A program made the translations under genes and the position numbers. A stretch of DNA of 64,000 nucleotides from Chamaecyparis obtusa (Eukaryota; Streptophyta; Pinopsida; Cupressales; Cupressaceae), in NCBI GenBank assembly GCA_027943335.1, contig BSBK01006384.1:124001-188000 (forward strand), given 5' to 3'. The stretch's first letter is position 1; every line of letters begins with the position of its first letter. Below the pieces are notes generated by a model. It saw only the letters and a list, made by a program, of their open reading frames with translations, was not told where the DNA came from and searched no databases. Below are positions 45,591 through 59,358 of this stretch, piece after piece.

Positions 45591-48546
45591 AGATTTTATT
45601 AATTTATGTTTTGGTCGAGGGAGAAAATTTGTTTGTAATGAGGAGAATGGAAGTTATTATTGCATTATGCACATTATAAGTAGGCATATATATTAAGAAA
45701 ACCTCTTTGGCTTTGCATGGAAGGGCAAGAGTTTGAGAGTTCGGATGAGACTGAAGGCCCTAAAATACAAGCCTCTATTGGTGATGGTAAGGAAGACAGA
45801 AATTGTGTGGATGAAATAAAACAGGGGACAACCTATGAGGTTGTTTGTGGAGAACAAGTTGCTATGGAATGGGGAGATATGGTTGGAGACCATATTGCAA
45901 TTGGCATGGGAGGTTGTACATTTCTATGGCCACTCCAAGTATGGTTGTTTCTCTTGCCTCTATTTATTTGTAGAGTCATAATTGCTAGGTAATAGTCAAA
46001 TGAAATAATTATATAGACTAAGAATAGGATGCAAAATGGAACAAAATGTTTGTTGATTGTAGAGAGAGATTATCCATCCCGATCACATGTCAAATGATAT
46101 CATTGTCTCTTGTGCATGGAAGGAAGTGCAAAATTGGGATTAAGTTTGGTTTTGTTGCAAGGATTAGTTTTCAATAAGTTGCCATCTACCAACGACAACT
46201 TGTAAAATTTATGAAGTGATTAGATTAACAAAGTTAATCTCAAATTTAAAATAGATGTGAGGATGTGTCCCAAAGTAGAGAATTAAACATAATTGTACAT
46301 ACCTAAAAAATGGATATCATGGACTACTAAAATCATACTCAATTTGTCATTCTTCTCTCTGTCACACTTCATATCTTATATGTCATTTATGACAAAGAAA
46401 ATTCATAAGTAAAAATAAAATTTGGAACATATGATAGGAAAGATGCAGTTTTCATGAAACATATGTCAAGTTGGGTTTTTTTATGTTATTAATGGTAAAG
46501 TTGTAAATTATTTAAATATTTGGCATTGGTTGTTCCTTTGAGAGCAAATTATTTTTTTACATTATTTTATTATAGAAGTACAAAAGAGGAGTTAGTATCC
46601 ACTTACATGAATCCAAACACACCTTTTGTTGCATGATAGATTATTATTTTGTAATGATTAATAATATACGAAGATATTTTTTAATTTATGTTTGATTAAA
46701 ATTAAAATTATATTTCTAAAATATCAATTAGAAAAATTACAAATAAAAGTAAACTAAAATCTACTTACAAAGGACAAATTTAATTCAAAATTTAATTTTT
46801 CTTTTATATAACTTCTATATATAAAGATAAAAATAATTACTAATAGTTTTATTTTAAATAAGTAATTATTAGAAGCTTATTAATATATAATAGATTATAG
46901 AAATTTCTTATTATTAATATAATTAATTATTTATATATTATATCTATTATATTAAAATAAAAGTTAAATATTATTTTTTTATTTAACTATACACATATTT
47001 ATATAGTTATAATTATATGTTATATATATCTAATAATAAATATAAAAAAAATTATACAAAAGTTGTGATTGAATTAAAAACTTTGGCTACGTTAAAAAAA
47101 GAAGGTTCCTTAATTATGGCCTTTTTAGGTTCCATGGAATTATTTGTTGTTAATCTTGAAAATGACTTGAATTAAGAATTTAATATTTTATATTGAAGCC
47201 TTTGTCTTTGTGTGCACATGAAATCTAAGAGCCAATGATGTTTAAAACAAAATAATTCATTTGTATCTACAAGTCCTATAGGGCGCGATTACCATTGGTA
47301 TTCTAGCTACCATTCTATAATTTAGTTTAGAGGGAGAAGTTGTGGCATTTGGTCAAAAGTGCAAGTGTCTTATCTGTGCTTCCACATCTTGCACTCTCCT
47401 CTAAACGTGGCATGTCATCTTTCATCAAGTGTTAAATTTGATCAGTTATTCGACAACCTTTGCTAGCATCCATCCTCCCTGTTCATGCCAAAACTGCCCG
47501 GGTAAACATGTATGCAAAATGTGTACAAATTCCTGGCAATGATAAAATGAGAGCTTTGGGACAGAGCAAAGATATCCATTAAAGCAAGATGGAAAGTGGA
47601 TTTTTGTTAGGTATACTTTGCATGTGTAATGTAACACTATTTGACATAATGCCTCAAAGAGATGTCATTCCATGAAATGCAATGATGCAAAATATGCAGA
47701 GAATGAATTTGTTGAAAAGGCTTTAGAAAATTTAGAAACATGAGATTTTTTCATGACTTAGGACTAATAAGAACAATAATTTATATTATAGGGACCTTTC
47801 AAACATGAATCTAGAGGGACCGATTTCCGTTGCATTTGGAGACCTAAGATTATAGTCATATGTAAAAGAGTAGATAAATAAGTATGTTAGTTTACTTCGC
47901 TTAGAATTTTTTCTAATATTGAAAATTTTTAAACCAAAACTTTTATCTTCTCGGTGTTATTACTCTTAATTATTAAATTATTATTTAAAAAGTACAAATT
48001 ATTTAACCCTTCAAAAAGTTCAAAGTATGCGAAATCTGGAAACATAAAGAATTATGTTGAATTATTTGACAAATGTACTACCCAAGTAGTCATGGTTGCG
48101 TAACAATAGTAGCATGAACAATATATGTGATGCACAATGCAAAGATGTTCTCAATCTCCCATATGGGAAATTTTTTGCTTGGTCATTCAATCATTGGTAA
48201 CTGGATACATTTTAAAGCTACTCTCTATTTCTCATAATAAAAAACCCTTTCTTTGAAACGACATTCCAGCACTAAAAGTTTTGAACCAAAGGACCATAGA
48301 CATCATGTGGTTCACAACATTTCCCTTTCCCAGCCCCAAAAAATGTGAATATCTAAGTAGTTTGGATAACATTTATAGTTGAATCCAAAAGACCACATTT
48401 CTTTGAGGCATTTTGCCAAAGACCACATGGCAGTTGGTGTTTCCAAAATTTCACACGTGTATATAAACATGCAAAAGAAAAAACCACCTGTAAGCAAAGG
48501 AAAGTTGTATGTACAAAATCAATGTTGTGCATTAAAGCGTGTATGA
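45591..48546. other. Spacer, partly very AT-rich
   Basis: 46640-47080 is almost entirely A and T. A 91-codon open frame at 45717-45992 resembles nothing known to me. No other feature supported. Confidence 0.45.
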
Positions 48547-49440
48547 ATTATGTTCCACTCGTTTAAATTTAACATGGCATTAATTTTGCTTCATGTTTGT
48601 CGAAACATCCTCACATGGCTCTGTAATAAGACCAACCTTGGTGCAGCAGTTCCATTTGATGACAACCTTAAGTTTGAAAATATCAGTTTACAAAGTCCAA
48701 ATCCCTCTTTACAAAAGAAATGTTCAAGCTCATACCTCAAGAAAAATAGAGAACGATAAAAATGACGAAATGAAAATGGATCCTTTGGTGCCTGAGCATT
48801 TTCAATTATATATGCTAAATTTTGATGGTGGGAATGTGTAGGTTATTGCAAAAGAAATAGCAATAGGAGTTGGACTTCATGCAGGAGCTCCTTTAACATG
48901 TGATTCTCCTCATCTTCTTGATGCAACAGGTGCTCAATATGAACCTATGAAACAAAATTTTGGAGATGAAAGGCCACCCAATTACTGGTGGTTTCTTAAG
49001 GGGGTTGAAGGTGTTACAGGTATAATTATGGTGGTACTCGTGGCGATTGCTTTTGTCCTTCATACTCCTTGGTTTAGAAAGAACAGGCTAAATCTTCTAG
49101 AATTCATGGAGAAGCTCACAAGATTCAATGTGTTCTACTATTCCCATCATATTTTTGTAATTGTCTACGCACTACAAATAGTCCATGGAATAAAAGTTGT
49201 ATCTCAGCCACAAATAGTCCAAGAAAACAGTGAGCAATCTATAACTTTCAATCTTACATTATGATTGGTTTTAATCAGCCTTACAATAGCACACATGATG
49301 GAAGTCAAATAGGCCACAACAATATGGGATTGAAAAATTGGCTTGCACATTCTCTATTTGCAAACATGGATGTACCTTGCAATTCCTATGTTAATATATG
49401 GTGCATTTAGGGGACGTTGGAACTTTGTAGGAGGTACTTT
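48547..49440 (+). pseudogene. Respiratory burst oxidase homolog (RBOH) fragment
   Basis: Three exon-like blocks of a plant NADPH oxidase. Block 1 (48565-48680) reads [19 protein letters not shown] and VPFDDNLKF. Block 2 starts after an AG at 48840 with [20 protein letters not shown], then [20 protein letters not shown] and WFRKNRLNL, and ends [18 protein letters not shown] (about 49185). Block 3 (49368-49435) reads TWMYLAIPMLIYGAF. These are the ferric-reductase-like membrane helices. The intact enzyme moves electrons from NADPH to apoplastic oxygen. The His of the usual NFH motif is Glu here and TWMYL is out of frame. EF-hands, FAD and NADPH domains are missing. Intron-like gaps suggest a DNA-level duplicate, not a processed copy. 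Confidence 0.82.
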
Positions 49441-50543
49441 TGTGTAGCTCGATTTTGTGCTATGTGTGTCGTTTAGGATCATGTCATTACTGCTACAGGA
49501 TCATGTAGCAATATTTTGTCACCAGAATATGTCTCTATGAAATATATAAAATATGAGAAAAACAAAATACACCTTCTGAGAATATGATCTAGCGGCTGGA
49601 ATAATATGATCAAATTTTGCATATCATTATCTTTCGGTTGTGGGTCTCGGTTGCTACTATGCAATACAAGTTGACCGGTTTGGAAAAAGAAAATTCTTTA
49701 CAGACTACTGCTTTTAGCAATGATGCTTGTCATGAATCTTTTTTGAAATTTGGTCCAACCAGAAAGAAAGTAATTAATTTCTAGTTATTAAATCAAACTC
49801 AGATAGAATTTATTATTTTTAGCTTATTCAACATATTTGTATCATGCTCCAGCTCTTAAGTTATCAAAAACAAGAAATGGAAAAACTAGATGGAAAACAA
49901 TAGCAGTACATGAATTTCTGTTAATATGCAAACAATTGAACAAAGAAATGAAAGTTCACAAAATGTCTCTAAAGAAATCATCAGTTGGGTTACATTATCA
50001 ATTCAAAAATAAAATGAAGCAGTCCTAAATAAATTTCACATAAAGAACCCCAACTAAAAATCTCCAGTTAATACATAATGTAGTAGCCACTTCCAGTTCC
50101 GCCTGTTCCAATTTTTATTTTTAAATTAATTATCGATTTCCTTCCAAAAATATTATTTGTATTTTCTTTCTAGATAGTGTAAATGAACTGCATTAGATAT
50201 CCTCAAGAAGTTAGATTTGTACATAATGGTTACAATTTCAAGTCATTTTTTGATGTTTACTTGGATAATTTGACTATAAATGATAAATTTGAAGCATTTA
50301 TAATCATTGAACTCTTATGTATTATTATATGAATTCTCGTAATGATTTTCAATGTCACGCCATGATTGAAATGAATTGAAACAACTCGGGAAACAAAAAA
50401 CCATTATTCAAAGGACTCACATTGTTTTTATTTGTTGTCCTTCTTCTTTTAGCTGTTGAAAATGCTTAATATTATCTATTGAATTTTTCTATGTGACTGA
50501 ATAAACACCAAATTGACTCCTATATCTACTATAACTTGTGTAG
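49441..50543. other. Spacer
   Basis: No supported feature. The RBOH similarity fades out after about 49440. Confidence 0.45.
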
Positions 50544-51078
50544 GGACATAAAGAATAACAGTTTTCATGGGATAGTCTCGGAGAGCCTAGGAAGTCTGAC
50601 AAATCTCCGCTTATTGTAAGTTACCCTGCTTTGAAACTCACAGTGTAATGCCTTTTCAGCATGCATTTTAAAATATTCATACAATAACAGTGATTGACTT
50701 CCATGGATTACTACAACTTTCAACAGAGACTTGGAAAACAATAAGCTTTCTGGAATCTTGCCGAGCTTTTTGAATAAGTCCACATTAAGATTGAGGTGCT
50801 TCATATTTTTTCACTTTGGTGGTTTGTTTGAATCCAAAATGAAGCATATTTATTTTGGGGTTTCTATATATACATGAGTTTTGCATTTTTTGTCCCGTGA
50901 ACAAAAAGCAAATCTATGCCTTAAATTCCTTGGTGCAGCATGCTCACCTGGACCACCTCAAATTCAAACTCCAAAAGTTACAGAACCCCAGATTCCTAAG
51001 AACAAAAACCACATCAAGGCTATAATTGCAGGCCACATTCTGGTGATTGGCTACAAAGTCCACCTTCGTCCAGACAAG
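50544..51078 (+). pseudogene. Leucine-rich-repeat receptor gene fragment with 72-base exons
   Basis: An exon at 50544-50615 is exactly 72 bases, bounded by TGTAG and GTAAGT, and encodes one repeat (NNSFHGIVSESLGSLTNLRL). A second exon (about 50727-50795) encodes the next repeat (NNKLSGILPSFLN). A third exon-like block (50939-51078, AG to GTAACA) gives a Pro-rich stretch and a short hydrophobic run (IIAGHILVIGY). One repeat per 72-base exon is usual in plant LRR receptor kinases. The order repeats, linker, membrane segment fits one. No kinase domain is in the window, so this is a fragment, or a gene whose rest was lost. Confidence 0.5.
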
Positions 51079-51144
51079 GTAACACAAAATTCAACTGCTA
51101 GAGAGAATTTTGGTGAATTCAAAGTGAAAAATGAGTATATTTTT

Positions 51145-51260
51145 TCTGATAATTGGAATTCATAGGGAAATTGGGTGTTTTCGATAATTGGAACGCAAGG
51201 GAATTGGGTATTTTTTCTGATAATTGGAATGCAAAAAGAAATTGGTTGTCTTACTAGTAA
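51145..51260 (+). repeat. Short minisatellite, three units
   Basis: A phrase of about 35 bases with core GATAATTGGAA and GAAATTGGG occurs three times with small changes. Confidence 0.6.
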
Positions 51261-51304
51261 TGGAATTCAAAGACAATTTGGGATAGAGATGATGAATATC
51301 AGAC

Positions 51305-53689
51305 AATTTGGGATAGAAATAAAAGGAAATGCTTTGCTCACCTGTCTAACCTAGTTAATGGCGCTTGAATATAGCCCTGCCATGAACATCATCCCTGCCA
51401 AATGCTATTCTCTGATTTATCCTACTTCAAGTTATAGTAAAATCATTGAAGACCAATAATTTCATATATAACCAAAAAATAAGCCGCCGACCAATTCCAT
51501 CCCTGGAAAAATGCTAAAAGCCTCTACAGCTACACCACAGTTCAGTGAATTCCTTACAATCTAACCACCATTGAAGCAAGGAAGTTTAAAACCTGGTAAA
51601 AACTCTACTATATTTCCTTCTCATATTAAAAAAAAAGCCTCTTCTGACATGAATGCTTAAAGCAATGGGGTCACCGGCAAATGAAAACCAGCAAAATGCA
51701 GGACCAACTCACAAAATTTGGGCTTGCCAAGCATTTTGGAGACTTCCTTGTCCTCCTACGCATAACCAAAGAAAAAGTACGAACCTGCTGCATTAATGCA
51801 AGTAGTTTGGGTATGGTTCGGTTTTAAAATTTTCTTAATTTTGGTTTTAAAATATTATTTTTCTCCTTGCTATTTTCCACCATAGCCAATAAGATTCTCA
51901 ATAAATAGTCTTTTTACATTTTAATAAATATATGTGAGGTCCTATCCCGACCCATCCTAGTTCGACTTTCATTTTGACATTTGATTCATCGGGATGATAC
52001 CTTGAGTATAGACATTTGATCTATTTTAGTTTATATATGCTATCATTTGGACCTTATGGGTTGTTTGTATAGATTTTTATGATGATCACGTTAGTCGCAC
52101 TCTTTATATATGCTCATTTTGAAACCATGATTATCTATGATATATGAATTCTACATTTGTTATGTTATCTTTCAACATAATGATCATTGATGGAATCATG
52201 GTTCTATGTTTAGCTTAGGATTACATGCTTATGTGGATTACATATTATTTATGAATGCAGATATATATGTATTTGTCAAGTTAGATGTTAATTACTTTAT
52301 TTTTTAAATGATTATTGATGCAAGATTTTATAATGTACTGACATCGAATTTGAGCGTGCAAGGACATGGCCATGGTTGTAAGTCAGGGAAACAAGATAGG
52401 ATCTAAGTGCAATCAGTTGGAAACCAAGGTTGACTCTAGAAGAGTATGACCTCGTCGTATCATGATTTCTTTCGTAAATGTGATGCCTGTGTGCATATGG
52501 TTGACAATGTTTGAAATATATGTTTGTAAGTAAATTTTTATTTTGTGAAAATGTATGAATGTTTTGCACACAAGGCATGCCACATGTGTTTGTGATGTGT
52601 GTTTTAGTGAGGTGTCACTTGACACCATGTTGATGAAGTGGCATGTTGAGTGGAGTATGGACCCCACCCTCTCCTTAGTTAGTATTAAGCATTTCTAAGC
52701 TAGGTAGGTGGTTTAAGGGACCAAAAATTGTTGAAACCAATACTCTATTTTCGGATGCATGATTAATTGGGATTTTTGAGAGGTTTTGTGGAGTCCTAGG
52801 GTGAGGTTTAGGTTGGATTTTGGTGCCCCAAGGCTAGTGCTTGGGTTAGGGGGCTTATTTCTTCTATTTTCACTTTCCTAGGCCACTTTTATGCCTCTCC
52901 AAATGGGCCACTTTTGATATGCATGAAAATGGAGATTGTTATCTAGGAAGTCTCACCTTTGCATGTGTAGAAATTTATTTCCAAGTCTTTGGGAAGGCCA
53001 AGTGTCACCTTGTCTAGGTTCTAGAAACCTAATTATTTTGGGAAGAGAGGGAGAGAAGAATGTTTTGGTATGACTATAGAGAGAGACTTAGGAAGCATAC
53101 ATGGGTTCATTTTTGTTCTAAGTGAGAATTAGAGAGGGAAAGGAGAGGGAGATAGTTTTGGGGTTCTAAGGAGATTTGAACATAGCAAGCTTGGGAGCAA
53201 AGGAAGCTCATCTTCAACTCTTCAATTCAGCCTTGTCTTAGGAGGAGGTTGGTGGTGTTCTTCCTTGTGTTTTTATTTGTTTATGAATATGCTTTGAAAG
53301 AAATGAACTATGTGAAAATTGTAAACTGTTTACCATGTGTGTGTAACTTTCATTGTTTATTTTCAGTTTGAGATTTTTGTTTTCTATCTTGTTGATTTCT
53401 TTAATTGTCCATGTTAAGGGTGTGCAAGTTCACTCCTCATCCTTGGGAGGATTAGAGGAGAACTTGGGGTGAAGGGCCTAAGTTGGTATTTTCTTATGTA
53501 TGAGTGCATGGTTGTATGGGCACCATGAGAACCTGCTTATGGGTATGTGCAAGAAGATGAGGGGCCAAAAAGTGGCGATGTGAAAAATATTCACTTTTCA
53601 CTCATCCAAAAGCGCATGAAAGCACTTGTTGACTTTTTAGTAGGCCTGGGTGTCAGTACACCTATGCAAGCCTGCCACCAAAGCACATT
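51305..53689. other. Spacer
   Basis: No supported gene. The stretch TGTGAGGTCCTATCCC at about 51933 could be an LTR start, but no partner was found. Confidence 0.4.
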
Positions 53690-53847
53690 CCTAATTGGGT
53701 ACCCGAAAATATCAGGTACCCGATAATATCGGGTACCTGATTTTTTCATGTACCCGATTTTGCTTGAATTTTTATTTTGAAAAGTTTCCCCCTCCCTCTC
53801 TTTTTTTATTTCCCTTTAATTTTGATGTTTTTTTCTTTCACCCTGAC

Positions 53848-54040
<193 letters not shown>

Positions 54041-54277
54041 TATATTAAATATTGTTGTGTATATAATATAATATAATATAATATAATATAATGTCTAATA
54101 TATATAATATATAAAATGAATAGGACATTAATATATTATATATTTGATAATATATATTAAATGTAATGTCTAATATATCTTATAATATATATTATATATT
54201 TAGTCTATTAAATATTGTATTTTTTCAAATATTTTATATATTCTTTTAATATTTAATTTAAGTTATAACAGATCCTC

Positions 54278-57200
54278 TCATGAGACAACATGTTGAATCG
54301 GGGTCGCTAAACATCTTAAGGGGCAATTAGGGTTTGTGAGGCAACTTCAGATGTACAGTGACCATTTGGAAGGCAATATGGCATGTCCAAGGACTAAAGT
54401 ACCAAATTTTAATGACTTTTTCCTAGTCGAACTCGAAAAGGGTCCATGGGATGCTCTCAGGAGACCACATTTCCAATCAGTGTCGCTAGGCGTCTTAAGG
54501 GGTCATCAGGGCTCGTGAGACAACCTTTGATGCACGGTGACCATTTGGAACGCATTAGGACATGTCAAAGGACCTAACTCTACAATTTAGATGAATTTTG
54601 ATTAGTCAAACTCGAAAAGGGTCCATGGGGTGCTCTTGGGAGACCATTGTGCGATTTGGGGTCGATAGGTGACTTAAGGGGTCATCGGGGTTCCAAATGA
54701 AACTTTCGATGAACGGTGATCCTTTGGAATGAATTAGGACATATCAGATGACCTATGTACCAAATTTGGATAACTTTTGCCTAGTAGAACTCGAAAGGGG
54801 TCCATGGGGTGCTCTCGGGAGACCACATGTCGAATCAGGGTTGGTAGGCCTATTAAGAGGTCATTAGGGTTCCAAATGAAACTTCAATGGAACGGTGACC
54901 CTTTGGAATGCATTAGGATATGTCATAGGACCTATGTACCAAATTTGGATGACTTTTGCCTAGTAAAACTCAAAAGGGATCCATGGTGTGCTCTCAGGAG
55001 ACCACATGTCGAAATGAGGTCGATAGGCCTGTTAAGGGGTCATTAGCGTTCCAAATAAAAATTTGATGGAATGGTGACCCTTTCGAATGCATTAGGACAT
55101 GTCATAGGACCTACATACCAAATTTGGATGACTTTTTCCTAGTAGAACTCGAAAGGGGTCCATGGGGTGCTCTCGGGAGACCTCATGTCGAATCGGGGTC
55201 GGTAGGCCTGTTAAGGGGGCATTAGGGTTTGAAATGAAACTTCGATGGAATGGTGACCCTTTGGAATGCATTAGGACATGTAAGAGGACCTAATTCCATG
55301 ATTCAGATGACTTTTTCCCAGAATAACTTGAAAGGGGTCCATGGGTTGCTCTCGGGAGACCTCATGTCGAATCGAGGTTGGTAGGCCTGTTAAGGGGTCA
55401 TTAGGGCTACAAATGCAACTTGGATGGAACGCTGACCCTTTGGAATGCATTAGAACATGTCATACGAACTACATACCAAATTTGGATGACTTTTGCCTAG
55501 TAGAACTTGAAAGGGGTCCATGGGGTGCTCTCGGGAAACAACATGTTGAATCAGGGTGGATTGGCCTGTTAAGGGGTCATTAGGGTTTGAAATGCAACTT
55601 TGATGGAACAGTGACCCTTTGGAACGTATTAGGACATGTCATAGGACCTACATACCAAATTTGGATGACTTTTTCCTAGTAGAACTCAAAAGGGGTCCAC
55701 AGGGTGCTCTCGAGAGACCTCATGTCGAATCGAGGTCGGTAGGCCTGTTATGGGGTCATTATGGATCCAAATGCAACTTTGATGGAACAGAGAGCCTTTG
55801 GAACACATTAGGACATGTCATACGACCTATGTAAAAAATTTGGATGACTTTTCCCTAGTAGAACTTGAAAGGGGTCCATGGGGTGCTCTCGAAAGACCTC
55901 ATGTCGAATTGGGGTCGGTAGGCCTGTTAAGGGGTCATTAGGGTTCAAAATTCAACTTTGATAGAATGGTGACCCTTTGGAATGCATTAGGACATGTTAG
56001 AGGACCTACGTACCAAATTTGGATGGCTTGTTCCAAGTATAACTCGAAAGGGGTCCATGGGGTGCTCTCGGGAGACCACATGTTGAAACGGGGTTAGTAG
56101 GCCTATTAAAGGGTCATTAGGGTTCCAAATGCAACTTTGATGGAACGGTGACCATTTGGAACACATTAGGACATTTCATAGGACCTATGTACCAAATTTG
56201 GACTAATTTTTCCTAGTATAACTCGAAAGGGGTCCATGGGGTGCTCTCGAGAGACCTCATGTTGAATCGGGGTCGGTAGGCCTATTAAGGGGTCATTAGG
56301 GTTCCAAATGAAACTTTGATGGAAAAATGACCCTTTGGAATACATTAGGACATGTCAAAGGAACTACGTACCAAATTTGGATGACATTTGCCTAGTAGAA
56401 CTTGAAAGGGGTCCATGGAGTGCTCTCAGGAGACCACATGTAGAATCGGGGTCGATAGGCCTGTTAAGGTGTCATTAGGGTTCCAAATGAAACTTTGATG
56501 GAATAGTGACCCTTTGGAACACATTAGGACATGTCATAGGACCTATGTAGCAAATTTGGATGACTTTTTCCTAGTAGAACTCGTAAGGGGTCCATGGGGT
56601 GCTCTCAGGAGATCACGTGTTGAAACAAGGTCGTTAGGCCTATTAAGTGGTCAATAGGGTTTGAAATGAAACTTCGATAGAATAGTGACCATTTGTAACA
56701 CATTAGGACATGTCATAAGACCTATTTACCCACTTTGGATGACTTTTTGCTAGTATAACTCAAAAGGGGTTAATGGGGTGCTCTCGAGAGACTACATGTC
56801 AAAACGGGGCTGGTAGGCCTGTTCAGGGGTCAATAGCATTCGAAATGCAGCTTTGATGGAATGCTGACCCTTTGAAACACATTAGAAAATCTGAAAGGAC
56901 CTAATTTCATGATTCAGATGATTTTTTCCTAGTAGAACTCTAAAGGGGTCCATGGGGTGCTCTCGGGAGACCACATGTCAAATCCGGGTTGGTAGGCCTG
57001 TTAAGGGGTTATTAGGGTTCCATATGAAACTTTGATGGAATGGTGACCCTTTGGAATGCATTAGGACATGTTAGAGGACCTACATACCAAATTTGGATGA
57101 CTTTTTCCTAGTAGAACTCAAAAGGGGCCCATGGGGAGCTCTCGGGAGATCTCATGTCGACTTGGGGTCGGTAGGCCTATTAAGGGGTCAATAGGGTTCA

Positions 57201-57529
57201 AAATGCAACTTCAATGGAATGGTGACTCTTTGGAATGCATTAGATCATGTTAGAGGACCTACATACCAAATTTGGATGACTTTTGGCCTAGTAGAACTCA
57301 AAAGGGGTCCATGGGCTGCTCTCGGGAGACCACATGTAGAAACGGGGTCCGTAGGCCTGTTGAGGGGTCATTAGGGTTTTAAATGAAACTTCAATGGAAC
57401 GGTGACCCTTTCTAACACATTAGAACATATCAGAGCACCTACGTACCAAATTTGGATGAACTTTTTCTAGTAGAACGCGAAAGGGGTCCATGGGGTGCTC
57501 TCAGGATACCTCATGTCGTATTGGGGTCA
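54278..57529 (+). repeat. 179-base satellite array, left arm, 18 copies
   Basis: GGTCCATGG or a variant recurs about every 179 bases, 18 times from 54440 to 57487. The unit has phrases TTAAGGGGTCATTAGGG, GTGACCCTTTGGAATGCATT, CCAAATTTGGATGACTTTT and CTCTCGGGAGACC. Frames of about 80 codons appear in some units by chance. Confidence 0.92.
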
Positions 57530-59358
57530 TGGGGACTCCCTTTTGAAACATTTGAAGGCTCAAGTGTGTCTTAAGACCCCTTAAGACACATTTGAGCATT
57601 CAAATGTGTCAAAAGGGGTCATGGGGACTCCCTAGGGGTCCTAACGCTTGATAACACGTACTAGAATCCCTAGGGAGTCCCCATAACCCCTTTTGACACA
57701 TTTCAATGCTCAAATGTGTCTTAAGGGGTCTTATGACCCCTTAAGACACACCTGAGCATTCCAATGTGTCAGAAGGGGTCACTGGGACTTCCTAAGGGTC
57801 CTAACACATAATAACACATACTAGGACCCCTAAGGAGTCCCCATGACCCCTTTTGACACATTTGAATGCTCAAGTGTGTCTTAAGGGGTCTTTAAGACCC
57901 CTTAAGACACACTTGAGACTTCAAATGATTCAAAAGGGGTCATGGGGACTCTCTAGGGGTCCTAATGCAAGATAAGGCATACTAAGACCCCTAAGGGGTC
58001 CTAGGATGCCTTCTCATGCATTAGGACCTTTAAGAAGTCCCCATGACCCCTTTTGTCACATTTGAATGCTCAGGTGTGTCTTAAGGGGTCTTAGGATCCC
58101 TTAAAACACACTTCAGCATTCAAATGTGTCAAAAGGGGTAAGGGGACTCCGTAGGGGTCCTAGTACATGTTATCAAGCGTTAGGACCCCTAGGGAGTCCC
58201 CATGACCCCTTTTGACACATTTCAATGCTCAAGTGTGTCTTAAGGGGTATTATTACCCCTTAAGACACACTTGAGCATTGAAATATGTCAAAAGAGGTCA
58301 TGGGGACTCCCTGGGGGTTCTAGTACGTGTTATCAAGCATTAGGACACATAGGGAGTCCCCATGACCCCTTTTGACACATTTGAATGCTCAAATGTGTCT
58401 TAAGGGGTCTTAAGACACACTTGAGCCTTCAAATATTTCAAAAGGGGTCATGGGGACTCCCTAGGGGTCCTAACACTTGATAACGCGTACTAGGACCCCT
58501 AAGGAGTCCCCATGACCCCTTTTGATATATTTCAAGGCTCAAGTGTGTCTTAAGGTCCTAACGCTTGATAACATGTACTAGGACCCCTAGGGAGTCCCCA
58601 TGACCCCTTTTGACACATTTGAAGGCTCAAGTGTGTCTTAAGGGGTATTAATACCCCTTAAGACACACTTGAGCCTTCAAATGTGTCAAAAGGGGTCCTA
58701 GTATGCGTTATCAAGCATTAGGACCTCTAGGGATTCCCCATGACCCCTTTTGACACATTTGAAGGCTCATGTGTGTCGTAAGGGGTATTAAGACACATTT
58801 GAGCATTCAAATGTGTCAAAAGGGGTCATGGGGACTCCCTAGGGGTCCTAACACTTAATAATGCGTATTAGGACCCCTAGGGAGTCCCCATGACCCCTTT
58901 TGACACATTTGATTGATCAAGTGTGTTTTAAGGTGTATTAAGACGCCTTAATACACACTTGAGCATTCAAATGTGTCAAAAGGGGTCATGGAGACTCCCT
59001 AGGGATCCTAGTACATGTTATCAAGCGTTAGGACCTTAAGACACACTTGAGCCTTGAAATATGTCAAAAGGGGTCATGGGGACTCCTTAGTGGTCCTAGT
59101 ACGTGTCATCAAGCGTTAGAACCCCTAGGGAGTCCCCATGACCCCTTTTGAAACATTTGAAGGCTCAAGTGTGTCTTAAGACCCCTTAAGACACATTTGA
59201 GCATTCAAATGTGTCAAAAGGGGTCATGGGGACTCCCTAGGGGTCCTAATGCTTGATAACACGTACTAGAACCCCTAGGGAGTCCCCATGACCCCTTTTG
59301 ACATATTTCAATGCTCAAATGTGTCTTAAGGGGTCTTAATACCCCTTAAGACACACTT
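57530..59358. repeat. Core array of nested palindromes, about 11 units
   Basis: Two palindromes alternate. One has arms GGGGACTCCCTAGGGGTCCT around a CTTGATAAC spacer. The other has arms CTTTTGACACATTTGA and CTCAAGTGTGTCTTAAGGGG around a short centre. CCCCATGACCCCTTTTG recurs mostly every 145-165 bases, with some shorter and longer steps, from about 57680 to 59290. Each palindrome could extrude as a hairpin. Confidence 0.9.

Noticed and set aside
45717..45992. 91-codon open frame as a gene
   Set aside because: No recognisable motif; it lies next to a degraded copia relic and could be chance.
51933..53689. LTR starting TGTGAGGTCC
   Set aside because: No second copy, primer-binding site or polypurine tract in the window.
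54777..55834. Repeated open frames of about 80 codons in the 179-base satellite, both arms
   Set aside because: Unit length is not a multiple of three, the frames differ between units, many units are broken, and the translation has no known motif. They follow from the repeat.
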